Source of the DNA: Rusavskia elegans | Taxonomy: Eukaryota > Ascomycota > Lecanoromycetes > Teloschistales > Teloschistaceae | Assembly (NCBI GenBank): GCA_011316305.1 | Contig: SAUG01000096.1 | Coordinates: 62,001 to 126,000 of the forward strand | DNA length: 64,000 nt | Direction of reading: 5' to 3' | Shown: positions 1 through 11,623 of the stretch, one piece after another | How the letters are laid out: every line of letters begins with the position of its first letter | Numbering within the stretch: the stretch's first letter is position 1 | The notes under the pieces: model-generated | Databases searched by the model: none | The model's input: the letters and a program-made list of their open reading frames with translations, nothing else | What the model was told of the DNA's origin: nothing | Position numbers and translations under genes: made by a program

Positions 1-952
1 TTTGTCTTTTCTCTGAAGTGAAGCGAGTATGGTCAGCCAGTAAGTCCTCATTCCGTCCATGGTAAGGCAAGGTAACGGACATCATGAACTCAGCACGATG
101 TCTTCTCATCTTCTCTCTTCAAAACAGGTCTTAGAAGTACATCGCAATTTCCTCCTCTTGAATCATATACACATCTCGCTAAATATAATACCTGCCTCCT
201 CACACTTTACTCCCACGAACGTCCTCGAATATCCATTCATCCACAAACGCTGAATGCTAGCGACCCCCCCTTCCAAGTTCTCTCAACCCGTCGTTTCGAT
301 ATACTTGGAGTCGCGGTATGGATTTTGTGCTGGGATCGTGGTTGGGGTTGGGTGATGGAATGGGATAGAGCGAGTGAGCTGCAAGGTTGTTTTTTGCACC
401 CACAGACTTTTTGCTCCGTTTCTGGAGATCTTATCATTCACTCCGCTCCTTCAACCCATATAGTGGGGATTTGGTCTTGAGGATGATGGTGAGGTAGATG
501 CTTGAGGTATGTGGTATGGTTGTTGGGGGGGGGTTTGAGGTATATCAGGATAGATCGATCCTGTGAGTTTGGTATGTTGTACACTAATCGACTGATTACA
601 ACGAATCACTACTACTCCCCGGGTCACCAAGGCATTCGTTTACGCCATTGCCGAACAGAATTCCGATACGCTACATGAGGTGGTGCTTCACGAAGTCGGT
701 ATCGTCAGACGTCATGATCGGACTCTTCACGGAACACTTCGTTCGCATCAGCAGCTGTAGCGGACCCGGCATGGCAGGCTCTAACGGAAAGCTATGGTTT
801 GGGTGAGGGGGTTGAATCCTCTCGTTTTGGATATTCATGGGAGGGTTTTGTGATGGATGGGATGGGATGGGGGTGGTCTTTTTTGTGCATCACCATTCAT
901 TTATCCATCCTTTTATCGATCTATCCATCCATCCCTCCATCCCCAAGAAAAT
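1..952. other. No gene recognised; 3' flank of the GH12 gene
   Basis: Only short reading frames without domain character occur here on either strand. Between about 890 and 945 there is a degenerate CATC/ATCC tetranucleotide run just beyond the stop codon of the GH12 gene, probably in its 3' untranslated region. A G-run lies near 523-535. Nothing else is supported. Confidence 0.5.
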
Positions 953-1978
953 TTAAGTACTGGAGATTGTATAGTCCGTGACATCAAACCTTCCCTCGCC
1001 CACACTGACCTCGAACCCCGCCTGCATACTCGTCATCTTCAAACCCGCATCCACGCCCTGGCTCCGCGTCAAATAATTGAAAAATTCCATCAGATCGCCC
1101 TGAAAACTCTGGATTTCGCTATCCGCTACGAAGGAGAAAACTTCTGTGCCGGTTTGCGTGTTGGTGCCTTTCCAGAGGGTCCACTAGTGTTGTTCATAAG
1201 CCGTATCAGCAGTTATTTTGTGTGGGGATGTTCATGTGATATATGACGGCTGGGGGATAAGCAGTAAGGAAAAGTGTGTAGCTTACGGAATGGCCGGCGA
1301 GTTGGATGCCAGCGGGGCTTGTGGGGTAGCCGATGGGTTGGAGGGTGCCGAGTTTTGCGAGCCAGACCATGATTTCGTAGATGTGTTTGTCGCCAGGGCC
1401 GTTGCAGACGGGGTTGAGGAAGGCGTCGTAGGCGACGTCGCCGGTTATGGGGGTTGACATTCTAGTCCCGAGAACAATGAAAGGTCAATCAGTGGATGTC
1501 GGTTGTATGCTGATGTATAGTGGATGTTCTAATTGAATGGAATGAGAGATACACATATATATCCACCCAACGACCGAACTTGAGAAAGTAAAGGGAGAAG
1601 AAAGGGGAGCAAGACTCACGACCAATCGAATTTACTCCGCATAGTCTGATACTCACTCAACGGCTTGCAAGGCGTTTTGTCCGCCGCTTGAGCATTAGGG
1701 AACGCTTTGATGGCGTTGGGTTCGCCGCCCCAGATGAATGTCGAGCTCCAGGCTAGGGAATCCCCGCCTCCGGAGGCGTTGTTGCTGAGCTCGACGCAAT
1801 TTTGACCGCCGGGAATGGCGCCCCAGGCGTCGTTTTGGACTTCGTAAGCTCCGGAGGTGATGGGATTGTATTGTTCGCAGGTTTGGGCAGCGGTGGCGCG
1901 GCGAAGGTGGGTGGATGGGAAGGATAGGGATGGGGAAATGGTTGTGAGGAGGGAGAGGAGTGTGAATGGTTTGTACAT
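953..1978 (-). CDS. Secreted GH12 endoglucanase / xyloglucanase
   Basis: Glycoside hydrolase family 12 enzyme that cleaves beta-1,4-glucan or xyloglucan outside the cell. Three exons (1978-1620, 1461-1287, 1183-953) join in frame to 254 residues, normal for the family. The protein starts with a hydrophobic signal peptide (MYKPFTLLSLLTTI...). Exon 1 carries the family pattern YEVQNDAWG...QNCVELS...SLAWSSTFIWGG. Exon 2 holds YEIMVWLA with the likely nucleophile Glu149. Exon 3 holds MQAGFEVSVGEG, whose Glu (about 236) aligns with the family acid/base. The first junction splits a Ser codon (TC|A), and the second falls between S and W. The family is confident; the exact substrate is inferred. Confidence 0.93.
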
Positions 1979-2117
1979 GGTGGTTTCAAGGGGCTGAGTG
2001 TTGCTAGAAATGGGAGTAGATTCGATGCTGTGGTGGTAGGTGGTTGGGTTAAAGAGAAGTCTGGTATGATGCAGTAGATGATGAGGACTATGGATGCTGA
2101 TTCAATAATCGCTGAGG

Positions 2118-2130
2118 TCTTATATATACC
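2118..2130 (-). promoter_or_regulatory. Candidate TATA element of the GH12 gene
   Basis: On the minus strand the sequence GGTATATATAAGACC lies about 140 nt upstream of the GH12 start codon. That position suits a core promoter with a leader of roughly 100 nt. It is a single motif match with no transcription-start evidence. Confidence 0.35.
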
Positions 2131-2149
2131 TCATGAACTTGAAATAAAC

Positions 2150-3996
2150 AGTCTCATCATACAGCTATGACGACGAGTGTCTTTCTTTGAGATCTCAACG
2201 GGATGTTGAATCCCATTAGGCTTTTCGTGAGGCCGGCAGAGGCAACCTTTTGAGCTGATAGAAATGAGGGTAAGGGCAATGACGACTGACAACGCTGCTT
2301 TCGGCCTTCGTATCCCGAGCTCTTGTTTCAGTGTGGAGGTCCAGTAGGAACAAGGCTACCAGAGTAAGCAATGGAGTGTCAGACTGGCCAGGGTTTCGAC
2401 CGAAGGACATTGAGGGCAGTCAATTCACCGAGATCGACAAGGCTCGGAGACGGCACGTGGCCGATGATACGGGGAAGGGAGAAGCCCGGCTTTGGAGATA
2501 TTGACACAGAAAGTGCTGCGCACAGAACAGTAAAGAGGAAAATCTCCGACCAGAGAGAGCCTCTTCAAGATTCTTGTATCCAAGGAGAGAGACATGATGA
2601 GAGATGTGAGCTTGATTCCCCAATTCTTTCAACACTAACACTGATCAAGTTGTTGAATAAGTGGGCATGGGATGAAGGGAGAGAGTTTGGGACAATATAC
2701 TGATCGAGTATGTTGAGTCCAATTATGCTGGGTACCGTAACGGTCGAGCGAAGGAATGCAAACACGGGGCCGAGGGATCGGCCATATCGTTCCTCGTCAA
2801 AATTCTTGCTATGATCAGCGGAGCTATGCCAGATGATTCGAGCTCAGGGGACGGCCAGCATACATTGTCCCAACCCTTGGTGGCGAGAAGCTCACTGGGA
2901 GCCTCGTGCCATGGTAAGACAGTGTGACGTAGATCAGTATAAAGCCATGTTTGTGTAATCAAGGGCACCCATGAGACAGTGTTGAAGGATGGAGGCTGTG
3001 AAAGGAGGTTGTTCCGTTTCTCCCGAACCAGAAGAAGACCCGGCCGTCTCGTGGCGATCTGCAATCAATTAATTCTCCTAGCGGCTCGTTGCCGTCTGAC
3101 GAACGCGGCTCGGAATAAATTACCTAGCTGGTGGTGCATGTATTCCAGGGGCACCAGCGAGGCAGTGCCCATGTGTATTCGAAACCACAAGTCAGACTAC
3201 ATTACCCTCAGCCCCGGAAGTATCCCATGTTGTTGCCACACTTCTTCACCGGAGGTGAACCACTATTGCTGTTCCATGGGATCATGTATACCGCGTGTCT
3301 GAAGCATAATAGCGGAGTGGCTTCACAGTTAGCTCTTCGGGGTTGGATATCTGGGCAATAGGGGGTTGCAATGTCCATGTAGGTTCTCTCTTCAAGCGGC
3401 ATCCCACTTTCTATACAGCATCATGCTTTCAAAGTATACCAATCCTCAGACATATGGCTGACGGAGCATGGGCTTATGATCGCTGACGTAGGCGCTGCTT
3501 CATGACTTACCACAAGTGAGGCACCGAAGGGTGAAACATGTCTTCGGGCGAGAAGGATCCGCCACGCTGGCGGCCTGTTCGTTAGCCGCCTGATGTCTTC
3601 CTTCAGATTCCCGGCCTAAGGGACTCAGGACGGCTTTCAGAGGCTGACGATTGTTGAACTCCTGCCTCAAAGCATGTTCCGTTCACTGCCCATTCCGCGC
3701 ACACGCCATCATAAATGCCGACCTTGAGACGTTCAGCACAATCGCACATATCTTCAGCTCTCGATCGGAACGCGAGACCCAAGTGTTTCTTCTGAGCTTT
3801 TGATGGGATTATGTGGATGCTTCCTTTCGGCGTAAAGATTTTGGGCAGACATGTGTGGCTTGCGCAGGTAGTTTATAGTGGGTGGATACTGTGAGATAAT
3901 CTTGTGGTATCGCTGTAGTTCGAGCCGCTCCCGCTCGAACATATATAACGAAAGGGCATCGATGAATCGCTCGTTGGCTCATTCTGGTGCAGAAGA
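2150..3996. other. Gene-free interval between the GH12 and protease genes
   Basis: Several reading frames of 60-113 codons overlap on both strands, but none has a recognisable domain, a signal peptide or a consistent exon pattern. The right end (about 3750-3996) is the 3' flank of the aspartic protease. No RNA gene was seen. Confidence 0.45.
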
Positions 3997-5466
3997 TCAA
4001 ACATAGGGGGCGTACGATATCGAAGGCTCGGCCTGATTGAACACCACATAATTCTCATGAAAGAACGGAGCACCGACCAAACGAAGGTCAAGGCATTTTT
4101 TGCCAGGATAAGGTCCGCCGCCCGGTTGCAACGTTGGGACACAGAGTTTCCCATAGGCTACCAAGCAATCAATATTATCAGTCGACCACCCGATTGAACG
4201 TTGGATTGTGGATGCATATGTACCTAAATTCCATGCAGGGTTGGCTGGACCCGTGAGAGGTTCTCCCATCATGTGTTCGCTCCGGATCCGGGCTGTGCCG
4301 TTGCCAATGTGCATTTCTAGGTCGGGGAGGTGCGCGGTGCAGGGGATGACGATGGTGCAGTTGTAACCGCCAAGTTTGCTGCTCCACAGCAGGTTGGGAA
4401 TTTGGTTGTAGTAGGCGGAGGTGATGGACATGGGGGCGTAGATGTGATTGCCGCCACCAGTGTCTGCAGGTGGAGGTCAGTATTTGGCGGTCCAAGTGGA
4501 AGAGGAGTACTGAAAGTACCAAAACTCATGTCTGCCGATTCGTCCATTCGTTCGCCTCGAATGCTGAACGTGATACCTTTTGCGGTCCAGCGGTTTGTGG
4601 ATCTATCGATGGGGGTGGAGGCGAGCTGGCCATGGAATCCTGTGGTATCGATCCCGCCAAATTTCATGCTGGGTCCTATCTGGTCATTGGCCTTGTTTTG
4701 GAAGTTCAGAGCAAATATGGGTGACTGAAGACCTGGCATCAGGGATTCGAAGAATGTTGGGGTGGAATCTAGGACTCCCTCTGAAATCGATCAGTGCTTC
4801 GTAGGCTTGGGTTCGATAATATGCAAAGGAGAGAGGGAGGTAAAGGAAGAGATCAAGTTGATATGGATTGGAAAGTGAGCGGGAGCTTTACTGTCCGGAC
4901 TTGAACCCCTGAAGCCAAGCCCAATAAATCCATCGAATGGCTGATCAATGATACCTGCCGACTCCTGATAGACCACACCAAGTGCAAAGTCCTTCAGGAC
5001 CACACTCCGGCCGGACAAGGCCAGAGTATCCTCTACCACGATGCCTGACGCCGAGGAGTGAGGGAAGCTTATATTAAACTTCTCATCGGGTAATGGTTTG
5101 GCTGTTGGGCTTTTGTCGACGGCGTAAACACGACCATTACTATTGCCGGCTTGTGTTGACACCCATCTGACGACGGCTATGAGCGTGGTTCAGACGATCA
5201 TCCATAGACCTTGGAGGACTCTCTTACAGTGGGCTCGATCCCGTGTCAATACATAAGAGTACTTCCTGCCCACCTATGGATACTTTGGCCACCCAGTGGA
5301 AGTCTACTTCTTGGACCGGTATGAATGCCGTCGTCTTAGCTTGATCTGAGCCGCTCGACTGACGTGCGGAGAGATGGTCGTCGTTGCTAGACGGGGGGAG
5401 TGCCAAGGCAGTGTATGGCAAATACAGCCAAAGTAGTAGCGATGTTTCCCACAGGTCGAGAAACAT
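3997..5466 (-). CDS. Secreted aspartic protease (peptidase A1)
   Basis: Pepsin-like endopeptidase, acting outside the cell or in the vacuole. Four exons (5466-5228, 5166-4892, 4780-4520, 4463-3997) give 413 residues. A signal peptide (MFLDLWETSLLLWLYL...) precedes a short propeptide. The first catalytic motif DTGSS (Asp74) is completed across intron 1 to DTGSSPLWVST. The flap and body show the family patterns FDGFIGLGF and FGGID. The second catalytic motif DTGGG (Asp259) is created only by splicing: exon 3 ends in G and exon 4 starts ACACTGGTGGC. The C-terminus has paired Cys residues and the usual LGAPFF-like tail (VGAPFFHENYVVF). No GPI signal is evident. Substrate unknown. Confidence 0.92.
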
Positions 5467-6452
5467 TGTCAGGACATGTGACAGTATACCGAGCGACTTG
5501 GTAGCACACGTAGCGATGGAGATGCACGCAGTGGCCGCAGGAATATTCCCGAAAAGAACATCTTGCCCTTGCTCTTAAGGATAATTCGCATATTCTCAAC
5601 GGTCAATCGCCAAGCTGACATCCTAGGATTTTACGGTAAACCAAGGGTTGCGCCTACATTGTTGGATATAGTATGGATTGAGAGACCAAAGAGATGTTAT
5701 TGCGATAAGCAGCCAGGATCGAAACATTGCCGCGTCGTTTCGTCGGCTACCGCTAACATATTAAATGCGCGTTCCACCAAATATAGATGCAATCATTGGC
5801 CTATAAGTTGGTCACACTCATGACCGAGCTGAGAAGAGGTCGGATGACAGAAGAGCCAATGTTAAGTGAGAACCAGTACCGAATTGAACCCACACTTACC
5901 AGTCTCAACTAGAGATCTTATACCCTTGCTGATACTGAGCAGCTCGTCCTCCTGTACTCGCCTGGCAACTGCTTCCTTCAAGTTTGGCACATGGACATAT
6001 CGGTTGAGAGATAGACGAACAGACTATCGTCCTGCTCGGGCCCTCAATTCAAAAGTGGATCTCATTTGTGGATGGTTGGCCAGCTTCAGCCCCCCAATAT
6101 TTATACCCGTCGACCCTGAACAGCTCCTCACGTCTCTGCCATGCCCATGCCCAGCGTCGCTCCTTATGAGCATGACTAAAGAGCGGGTCTCTGAAGAATT
6201 GGTACCTCGGGTTCGCGCCACCGATCTGCCCGGATTGCCCTGTGATGCAGAGCACGTTGGCCGAGTGTCCACTCGTTCTACCCAGTCTCACAGTTCTTAT
6301 CTGTTGCCAAACCATGTCATTCCAGCTGGTGTGAGATCACTATCAGGAGTTTCTAGTTCGCCTCCGGCATGCGGACCAGTTGAGGGTTGGAGGATATTCG
6401 ATTGGTTTCAATCGCGGCCCGCGTTGTGGGCTAACATATTCCATTCCTCAGC
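5467..6452. other. Intergenic: protease promoter and MRPS35 3' flank
   Basis: This interval lies upstream of the aspartic protease and downstream of the MRPS35 gene; both are on the minus strand. A long plus-strand reading frame that enters the interval from 5866 is largely antisense to MRPS35 and shows no domain. No supported gene is present. Confidence 0.45.
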
Positions 6453-7815
6453 TTACTCTACCTTCGTCGGGATCTTGATTTGGCCTTTCTTTCGGTCTTG
6501 CGGTGGAATTCCATATCTGGCGCCCACTCCTCCCTTTGCTCTACCGTCTCTTCCGGCGCTCTCGGCCTTGATGTTCTCAAACCGGAATTGCCACCGCGGT
6601 GTATCGATCTTCTTGGCCGCTGCTTCCTGGGCGGCCTTTTGCTCTCTCTTCATATTTAGAACCGCCGCTTCTTGTTGCTCTAGCTCATTCCTTCGAGCTT
6701 TCACTACATCGTCTCTTCCTCTGTGCTGAGCAGCCACTTTTGCTAGCTCCACTAGCTCAGGATGAGGAATGCGCTTGTCGGCTGGCAGGAGATCTCTGGA
6801 GAAGGCCTTTGCTGCGGATGCTCGGTTGAAATGCATTGACTCTGGGACTGGGTGAAAGAGCTGTCTGGTTGTGGCCGAATGTACAGGTAGGTCGTTGATC
6901 GATTCGTGAGGAAGTGGCGGCGTCCGAGATCCGGATACGAACGGGGTTTTGGGTAGCATGGCACTGACTGCGCGGGCATATGGCATTGCAAGCATTTTGC
7001 CCTGCAGGACCACCGAAGGTGTCAGCAGGAGCGTTTTGAATAGCAAAGACGCGGCACAATGTGGAGTTTGTATAGATGTATTTCAGAGAGTTGTAATTTG
7101 GCTGTATAGTAACCACGGGAAGGTCTTGTAGACTAATCGAAATTTGCTGTGCCTCATCATTGTAACCTAGGGAGACTATGGACTGTTTCAAGCTTCAAAT
7201 GCGAAGTATATTGTAACATACCTCTTGCATCCATTGATTCTCGATGGTCTTCAATCTGAAGACAGCGCCGACCCTTTGCATTTCGACACCCAATTCAGCA
7301 CTCACGGTCCGAACACTCTTCTTTTCTTTGTCGATCCTTCTGTATATCTCATCACGAAGTTCTTCACTGAGGACCGGCTGACTCCTGAACTGGCGATTCA
7401 AAGGAAAAGGCATGAGATCATCGGCCATCTCTTTTGGTATAGGCTTCCCACTCGCTATGTTCTGGTCTAATTGGTTTTTGCCCGAAGCTGCATCAAGCTC
7501 ACCAAGATCGCCTTCCTCTCCTGTACTTTTCGGATCGTCCTCGTCCGTGCTTGGGTTCGTGGTAGCGGCAGCTCGAGCGCGGATGAGGTTGCCCTGAGGA
7601 TCATATGCATTGAGATAGTTTGTGCTACCGGGCAACGGGTCCCGGAAAGCTGCGCCAGGACCGTTGAGCCATCTATACATTGACTGACGAAGACGGGTTG
7701 ATGGGCGAGGGGTGGAAGAGAATAGGCGTGGATGTGATTTGCGAAGACATTTTGAACAAAGAGTAGTGGATGTTAGGAGATTCTGAAAGCCTGGTCGAAG
7801 AAGCCGAGGAGCCAT
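6453..7815 (-). CDS. MRPS35: Mitochondrial small-subunit ribosomal protein MRPS35 / Bot1-like
   Basis: Component of the mitochondrial small ribosomal subunit (Bot1p family, 'eukaryotic mitochondrial regulator' in fungi). Two exons (7815-7222 and 7001-6453) join in phase 0 through a 220-nt GTATGT...GCAG intron, giving 380 residues. The start chosen gives MAPRLLRPGFQNLL, a basic, acid-poor N-terminus typical of a matrix-targeting presequence. An in-frame Met 18 codons upstream lacks that character. Family signatures include YRWLNGPG.AFRDPLPGSTNYL, LMPFPLNRQFRSQPVLS, ELRDEIYRRI and, after the intron, HESINDLPVH and LLPADKRIPHPELVEL. A charged helix sits near the C-terminus. Identification rests on recalled family pattern. 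Confidence 0.88.
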
Positions 7816-8431
7816 CGTCGCATCGAATATATTCTGGTCTATGTTAAACTGTGTCGTCGTCGCGAACAAGAAAATCGAGGATGTAAGATTACACTAGCGG
7901 CTTCATTAGTCTGCCAAGCTTCTCTCTCCCTGGGGCCTCCTGTCCCGTCTTCCTCCATAGTCTGTGAGCCACCGCAATGGCCCAATAAATCCCTGAGAAC
8001 CTACGACCATTCTTGTCTACTGCCACGGTCAAATTTCAGTGGATATACGCTTGCAACAGGTGTACAGTAATATCCAGGCAATCGTCAGAACGACATCCCG
8101 TATGAGACGGCGACTGCAATGCGCCCCCTTTATTATACGATCGATTTTCGAAATGACGAGCCTTGGAAGAAGTGGTCTTCATTTCAGACCACAACATGCG
8201 GTCAAATACAACATCTAAGAGTTCTGAAGAGGCACATTGAATTACAGAGTCTTTACATTAACGATTATCGTTTGCAGGTGAAGTTGAAGGCCAAACAGAT
8301 AAGTACTCCAATTTTAAGACATGCTAGATCCTACTGGGTACATCGTCCTGATTGTACATCAGTAACGATACTGAATGCGTAATACCTATTCTTGTGCTTA
8401 ATAGTTAACGCTCCTACCCGCTCCTCTTTTT
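7816..8431. other. Intergenic interval without a recognised gene
   Basis: The interval includes the MRPS35 promoter and the 3' flank of the next minus-strand gene. A plus-strand frame at 8119-8382 has no domain, signal peptide or conserved pattern. Nothing is supported. Confidence 0.4.
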
Positions 8432-9424
8432 CTAAGGTCGCTCGTTCCTCCTTTCCTTTTGCCAGCTCTGCAGTTCAGCGCGTCGAGCATCACCTTTGAT
8501 AAAGCAAGCATGATGGGCGCTAAAATCGTTAACACACTCGTGATCACAATCAGTCGCGTTGCCATCTTGCACGCGAAACGCAGCGTCCCAAACCTCTGGC
8601 GGAGGATTGCTGATGCCAAAAGCATGATTCGAGCGCCGCGATTGATGGAGGCTAGCGTCGATGCCTTCATGTAAGTATGCACCTTTCTTGTGTGGCTGCA
8701 GATTGACTCCGCAACTCTTCGACTTACATTGTCGTGCCCAGACCTTATTAAGGTGTTTGCTTGGGCGGCAAGGAGCTGTGTGGTATTCAAAGAATCGGTC
8801 TTTCATCTCAAGGTCTTTCGAGCTAGGCATTCCATCGACGGCGTTGAAGGCCTTCACGACAGCTGGAGGCGGAACGCTAGGACTAAAGTACAAGTTAGCC
8901 AATTCACTGTTTGGGACCTTACCTTCGAAGAGGTACGGGCCTTCACCGTGTGGATGGGTGACGGGGCAGTCGGGAGACGTGCAAGGGATAACGTTTTGGT
9001 CCAATACCTTCGCGGCACCCAAGAACATTGCAAGGGATCTTGCGTCCTCCGAGGTTTCGGGTAGCGGAGTCGGTGTGCGAACAGCCGGGCCCGTTGATGC
9101 ACCTGGAACGTCGCTCTCTGGCTCCGCCTTTCCCATTGTGACCCCCGAACGTTCATTCCGCCGCCGTAGTTTCTCTTTGTGCCAGGGAGCCAAATAGGGG
9201 GAGTTTTCGATGGCATTCCCAATTGCAGATCGTCGAACGCGCAGGTTGTGGCCAACGCGGATTATGTCAGAGGATTCGTCTTGAACTTTCGGCTTTTTGT
9301 CTGGCGAGACATCTTTCTTAGTACTATCGTCTCCTTCGTTGGCTGTGGCTGACGGAATTCCTGGAAAGCGGTCATCATTCAGCTGGAACTTTCGCTTACG
9401 GTTGACGTTATTGTGTTGGTCCAT
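8432..9424 (-). CDS. Uncharacterised protein with duplicated Cys/His modules
   Basis: Intronless 330-residue reading frame of unknown function. The N-terminus is basic and low in complexity, with an NLS-like stretch (NRKRKFQ and KKPK). A middle region holds CTSPDCPVTHPHGEGPYLF (about residues 150-170). A similar unit, CKSKSCGVNLQPHKKGAYL, lies about 85 residues later, and a third Cys/His cluster near the end (CDHECVNDF.AHHAC) looks related. The first two share a C-x4-C spacing, a following His and a G-x-YL-x-EG end, so this looks like an internally repeated zinc-binding module. There is no signal peptide or membrane segment. Nuclear location and metal binding are inferences; no named family is recognised. 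Confidence 0.7.
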   Translation of the reverse strand: MDQHNNVNRKRKFQLNDDRFPGIPSATANEGDDSTKKDVSPDKKPKVQDESSDIIRVGHNLRVRRSAIGNAIENSPYLAPWHKEKLRRRNERSGVTMGKAEPESDVPGASTGPAVRTPTPLPETSEDARSLAMFLGAAKVLDQNVIPCTSPDCPVTHPHGEGPYLFEGKVPNSELANLYFSPSVPPPAVVKAFNAVDGMPSSKDLEMKDRFFEYHTAPCRPSKHLNKVWARQCKSKSCGVNLQPHKKGAYLHEGIDASLHQSRRSNHAFGISNPPPEVWDAAFRVQDGNATDCDHECVNDFSAHHACFIKGDARRAELQSWQKERRNERP

Positions 9425-10753
9425 TGCGACTCTGTCTTAAGCTGATTTAGTGACCAAGTAGGTGACGTATTCTAGGTTGAGCAGAAAGACGAGTCGTAAC
9501 TTTTCGTGGACTGATGAGTGGTGATCATGCGAATAAAACGAGGAAGAAGCCATGGGGGCCATTTTAATATGTTTGGCTAGGGAATGTGACAATGGCATTG
9601 TTCTTTGTCAATCGGAGGACCACTGGCAGCTTTGTTTCTCAGCATGTCAGTGTTGCCCATCGGTACAGCTCGCTTTGTTCAAGGTGACCCGGTATGTTTC
9701 TGTTTCATGCTCACGAGCTCACGTCACACTCGATTCCAGTCGCCCTATTTCTCCAGTCGTGTCTACGCCTGATTCATCCCTGCTCGTCTGTTTGAGCAAC
9801 CCAATGGAATACCACTCTCTGAAACCCCAGGAGACACGTACGTATTTACCCGGGTTACAATGAACAGATGTGCGGACTAGTTGCCCTCGAGAAGTACTCG
9901 TTTTCCTTGATGTCAAAGAAAGTCAAGCCTCCTGTACGATTTACCAAGGATGGACATGTCGACGAAGGCAATTTTGCCAACATAACGAATGACAGCAGAA
10001 CCAGGAAAAGTACTGCGGTCATGTTTGTTGTGGTAATCGCCATGTACCCCCCTGTTTCCACACATGGACTTGAGTTCTGGATCCTGCCGGACACTGACCA
10101 CGGTACCTACGGATAACAATTGATCTGGAGAACACGACACGGCTCTTTCCATTTGATGTGTCATAGGGTCATGACGCTCGACGTTGAGGGTGCAGAGGCG
10201 TGCTCAATCCCGAGAGCATCACAGGAATTTATTTGCCTCCAGCCAAATCCAGTAATTCGTCGATATCAACGCGTCAACCATTCCTTGTGTTGTTGAATCA
10301 TCCAACCATCTACTGATGTAGAACCGCTAGCAGCGACATCGATGCGGCCCATCCAGGACTGACGATCTACTTCAGACTCCTGGAGATTCACGGTCCATCT
10401 CCAGTCGGCATTTCCATCGTCTGGCAAGTGCTCACAAGCTGCAAGCCCTAGGCCGTGTCTTAGTCCCATCGAGATAGAGAGCGCTCTGGCCACGTGGGGG
10501 GGAAGATGGCCCCGTGAACGCCCCTAAGAAATTGATACGGCAATGCTCGGTGATCCCACAACGTTGAATTGGCTGCATCCATCGCAGGAGAATCGAGTCC
10601 TCTCAGTCCATAAAGGAACCCTGAAATCCTCCCAATGTCTGTTTGCCAACTAAATCCCATCGAACACTCCCAATCGCTCTTAACCGTCATCGCCATTATC
10701 AACTTCAATCACTCCTCGCTCCCATGTTCCAATAGAAAGACAGTACCGCGACA
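9425..10753. other. Largely gene-free interval
   Basis: Apart from one possible 62-codon secreted-peptide frame (9855-10043, minus strand) there is no domain-bearing reading frame here. Overlapping frames on both strands between 9550 and 10710 look like chance openings. Confidence 0.4.
9855..10043 (-). CDS. Possible small secreted peptide (62 aa)
   Basis: A single reading frame of 62 codons starting MAITTTNMTAVLFLVLLSF has a hydrophobic N-terminus resembling a signal peptide, followed by about 38 residues with two Cys. Length and N-terminus fit a small secreted protein, but there is no family support and the frame could be chance. The start was taken at the Met just before the hydrophobic stretch; a longer frame upstream lacks a convincing ATG. 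Confidence 0.22.
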   Translation of the reverse strand: MAITTTNMTAVLFLVLLSFVMLAKLPSSTCPSLVNRTGGLTFFDIKENEYFSRATSPHICSL

Positions 10754-11249
10754 ATGAAGACATTCATCCACGTACCTGCCCCATTTCCAGACCCCCACAG
10801 CCTAAACTCATCTCACATCTCTCCCAACTAACACTCCCCCTAAGATCCTCTCCCTCTCCACCCTCCTCCTATCCGGAGCCATGGTGCCCTCCAGCGCCGC
10901 CCCAGCGCCGCCCGCCTCCAACGCAAAAGGCTACATAGTAACCTACAGCCTCGCGCAATGCTCCGAGACGGGCGTTCTCGGGTCTGCTACACCCCCCACC
11001 CGCCAAACCACCGTGCTTCCCCAAGGGCAGTGCGTCCCGGTATCAAGCATGTTTATGAGTTTCACAGGCGGCGTCACGGATGCGTGCCCTAAGGGGAAGA
11101 TGGGCACTGTCTTGGCGTACCAGAGCGGAGACTGCACTACCAACAGTGTGACGACTGGGGCATCGTCTGGGCCGCTGCCTGCGGATGGGCCTGGGCAGTG
11201 TAAGAACATTCTTCCTGCGGGACAGAGCGCGAGGTTTATCTGTTCTTGA
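10754..11249 (+). CDS. Small secreted protein with six cysteines
   Basis: Effector-like secreted protein of 140 residues. Exon 1 (10754-10771) encodes only MKTFIH. A 73-nt intron with branch site CTAAC and acceptor CTAAG follows, and exon 2 (10845-11249) continues ILSLSTLLLSGAM, so the signal peptide itself is assembled by splicing. The mature part, about 115 residues rich in Gly, Ser and Pro, has six Cys (in QCSET, GQCVP, DACPKG, DCTTN, QCKNI and the C-terminal ICS), enough for three disulfides. No named family is recognised. The splice model is strong because it gives both a clean signal peptide and an in-frame junction. Confidence 0.72.
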
Positions 11250-11623
11250 ATGGGGCGGTGGGGGTTCAGGGGTGGATCGAATGGGTAGTTTGCTTATTTT
11301 ATGACGAAGACCGCAGTACAAGAAAGGAAGACATAGAGGACCTGATTACTTGCCTTATTATTTGCCTACTTCTTGAGATTATTGTTGTCTTGGAGTGCAA
11401 ATGTTGCTGCCTAGCGGCTATTTTTGTATCATTGCTAAGGCATAAACATAGGGGCAGTGCAGGTGGGGAAGCACTCTCAGCTTAGGAGAACTCACCTACG
11501 ATACATCACGAAACTCTGCTCCACCATTTAGGAATCTGATACTGCTTCTGCGTAGTTTCTCGCTGTTCAATACAACCTGTAATCTACAGGGGACGACACT
11601 GCTGTAGTTGAAATTGGGACATT

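Noticed and set aside
3754..4154. Minus-strand frames past the protease stop
   Set aside because: They overlap the protease 3' end in other frames and lack any domain or splice support.
5866..6729. 287-codon plus-strand frame
   Set aside because: Its right part is antisense to the conserved MRPS35 exon 2 and the translation is low-complexity Ser/Pro/Leu text without a domain.
8661..9197. 178-codon plus-strand frame
   Set aside because: Antisense to the Cys/His-repeat protein, whose motif duplication supports the minus strand.
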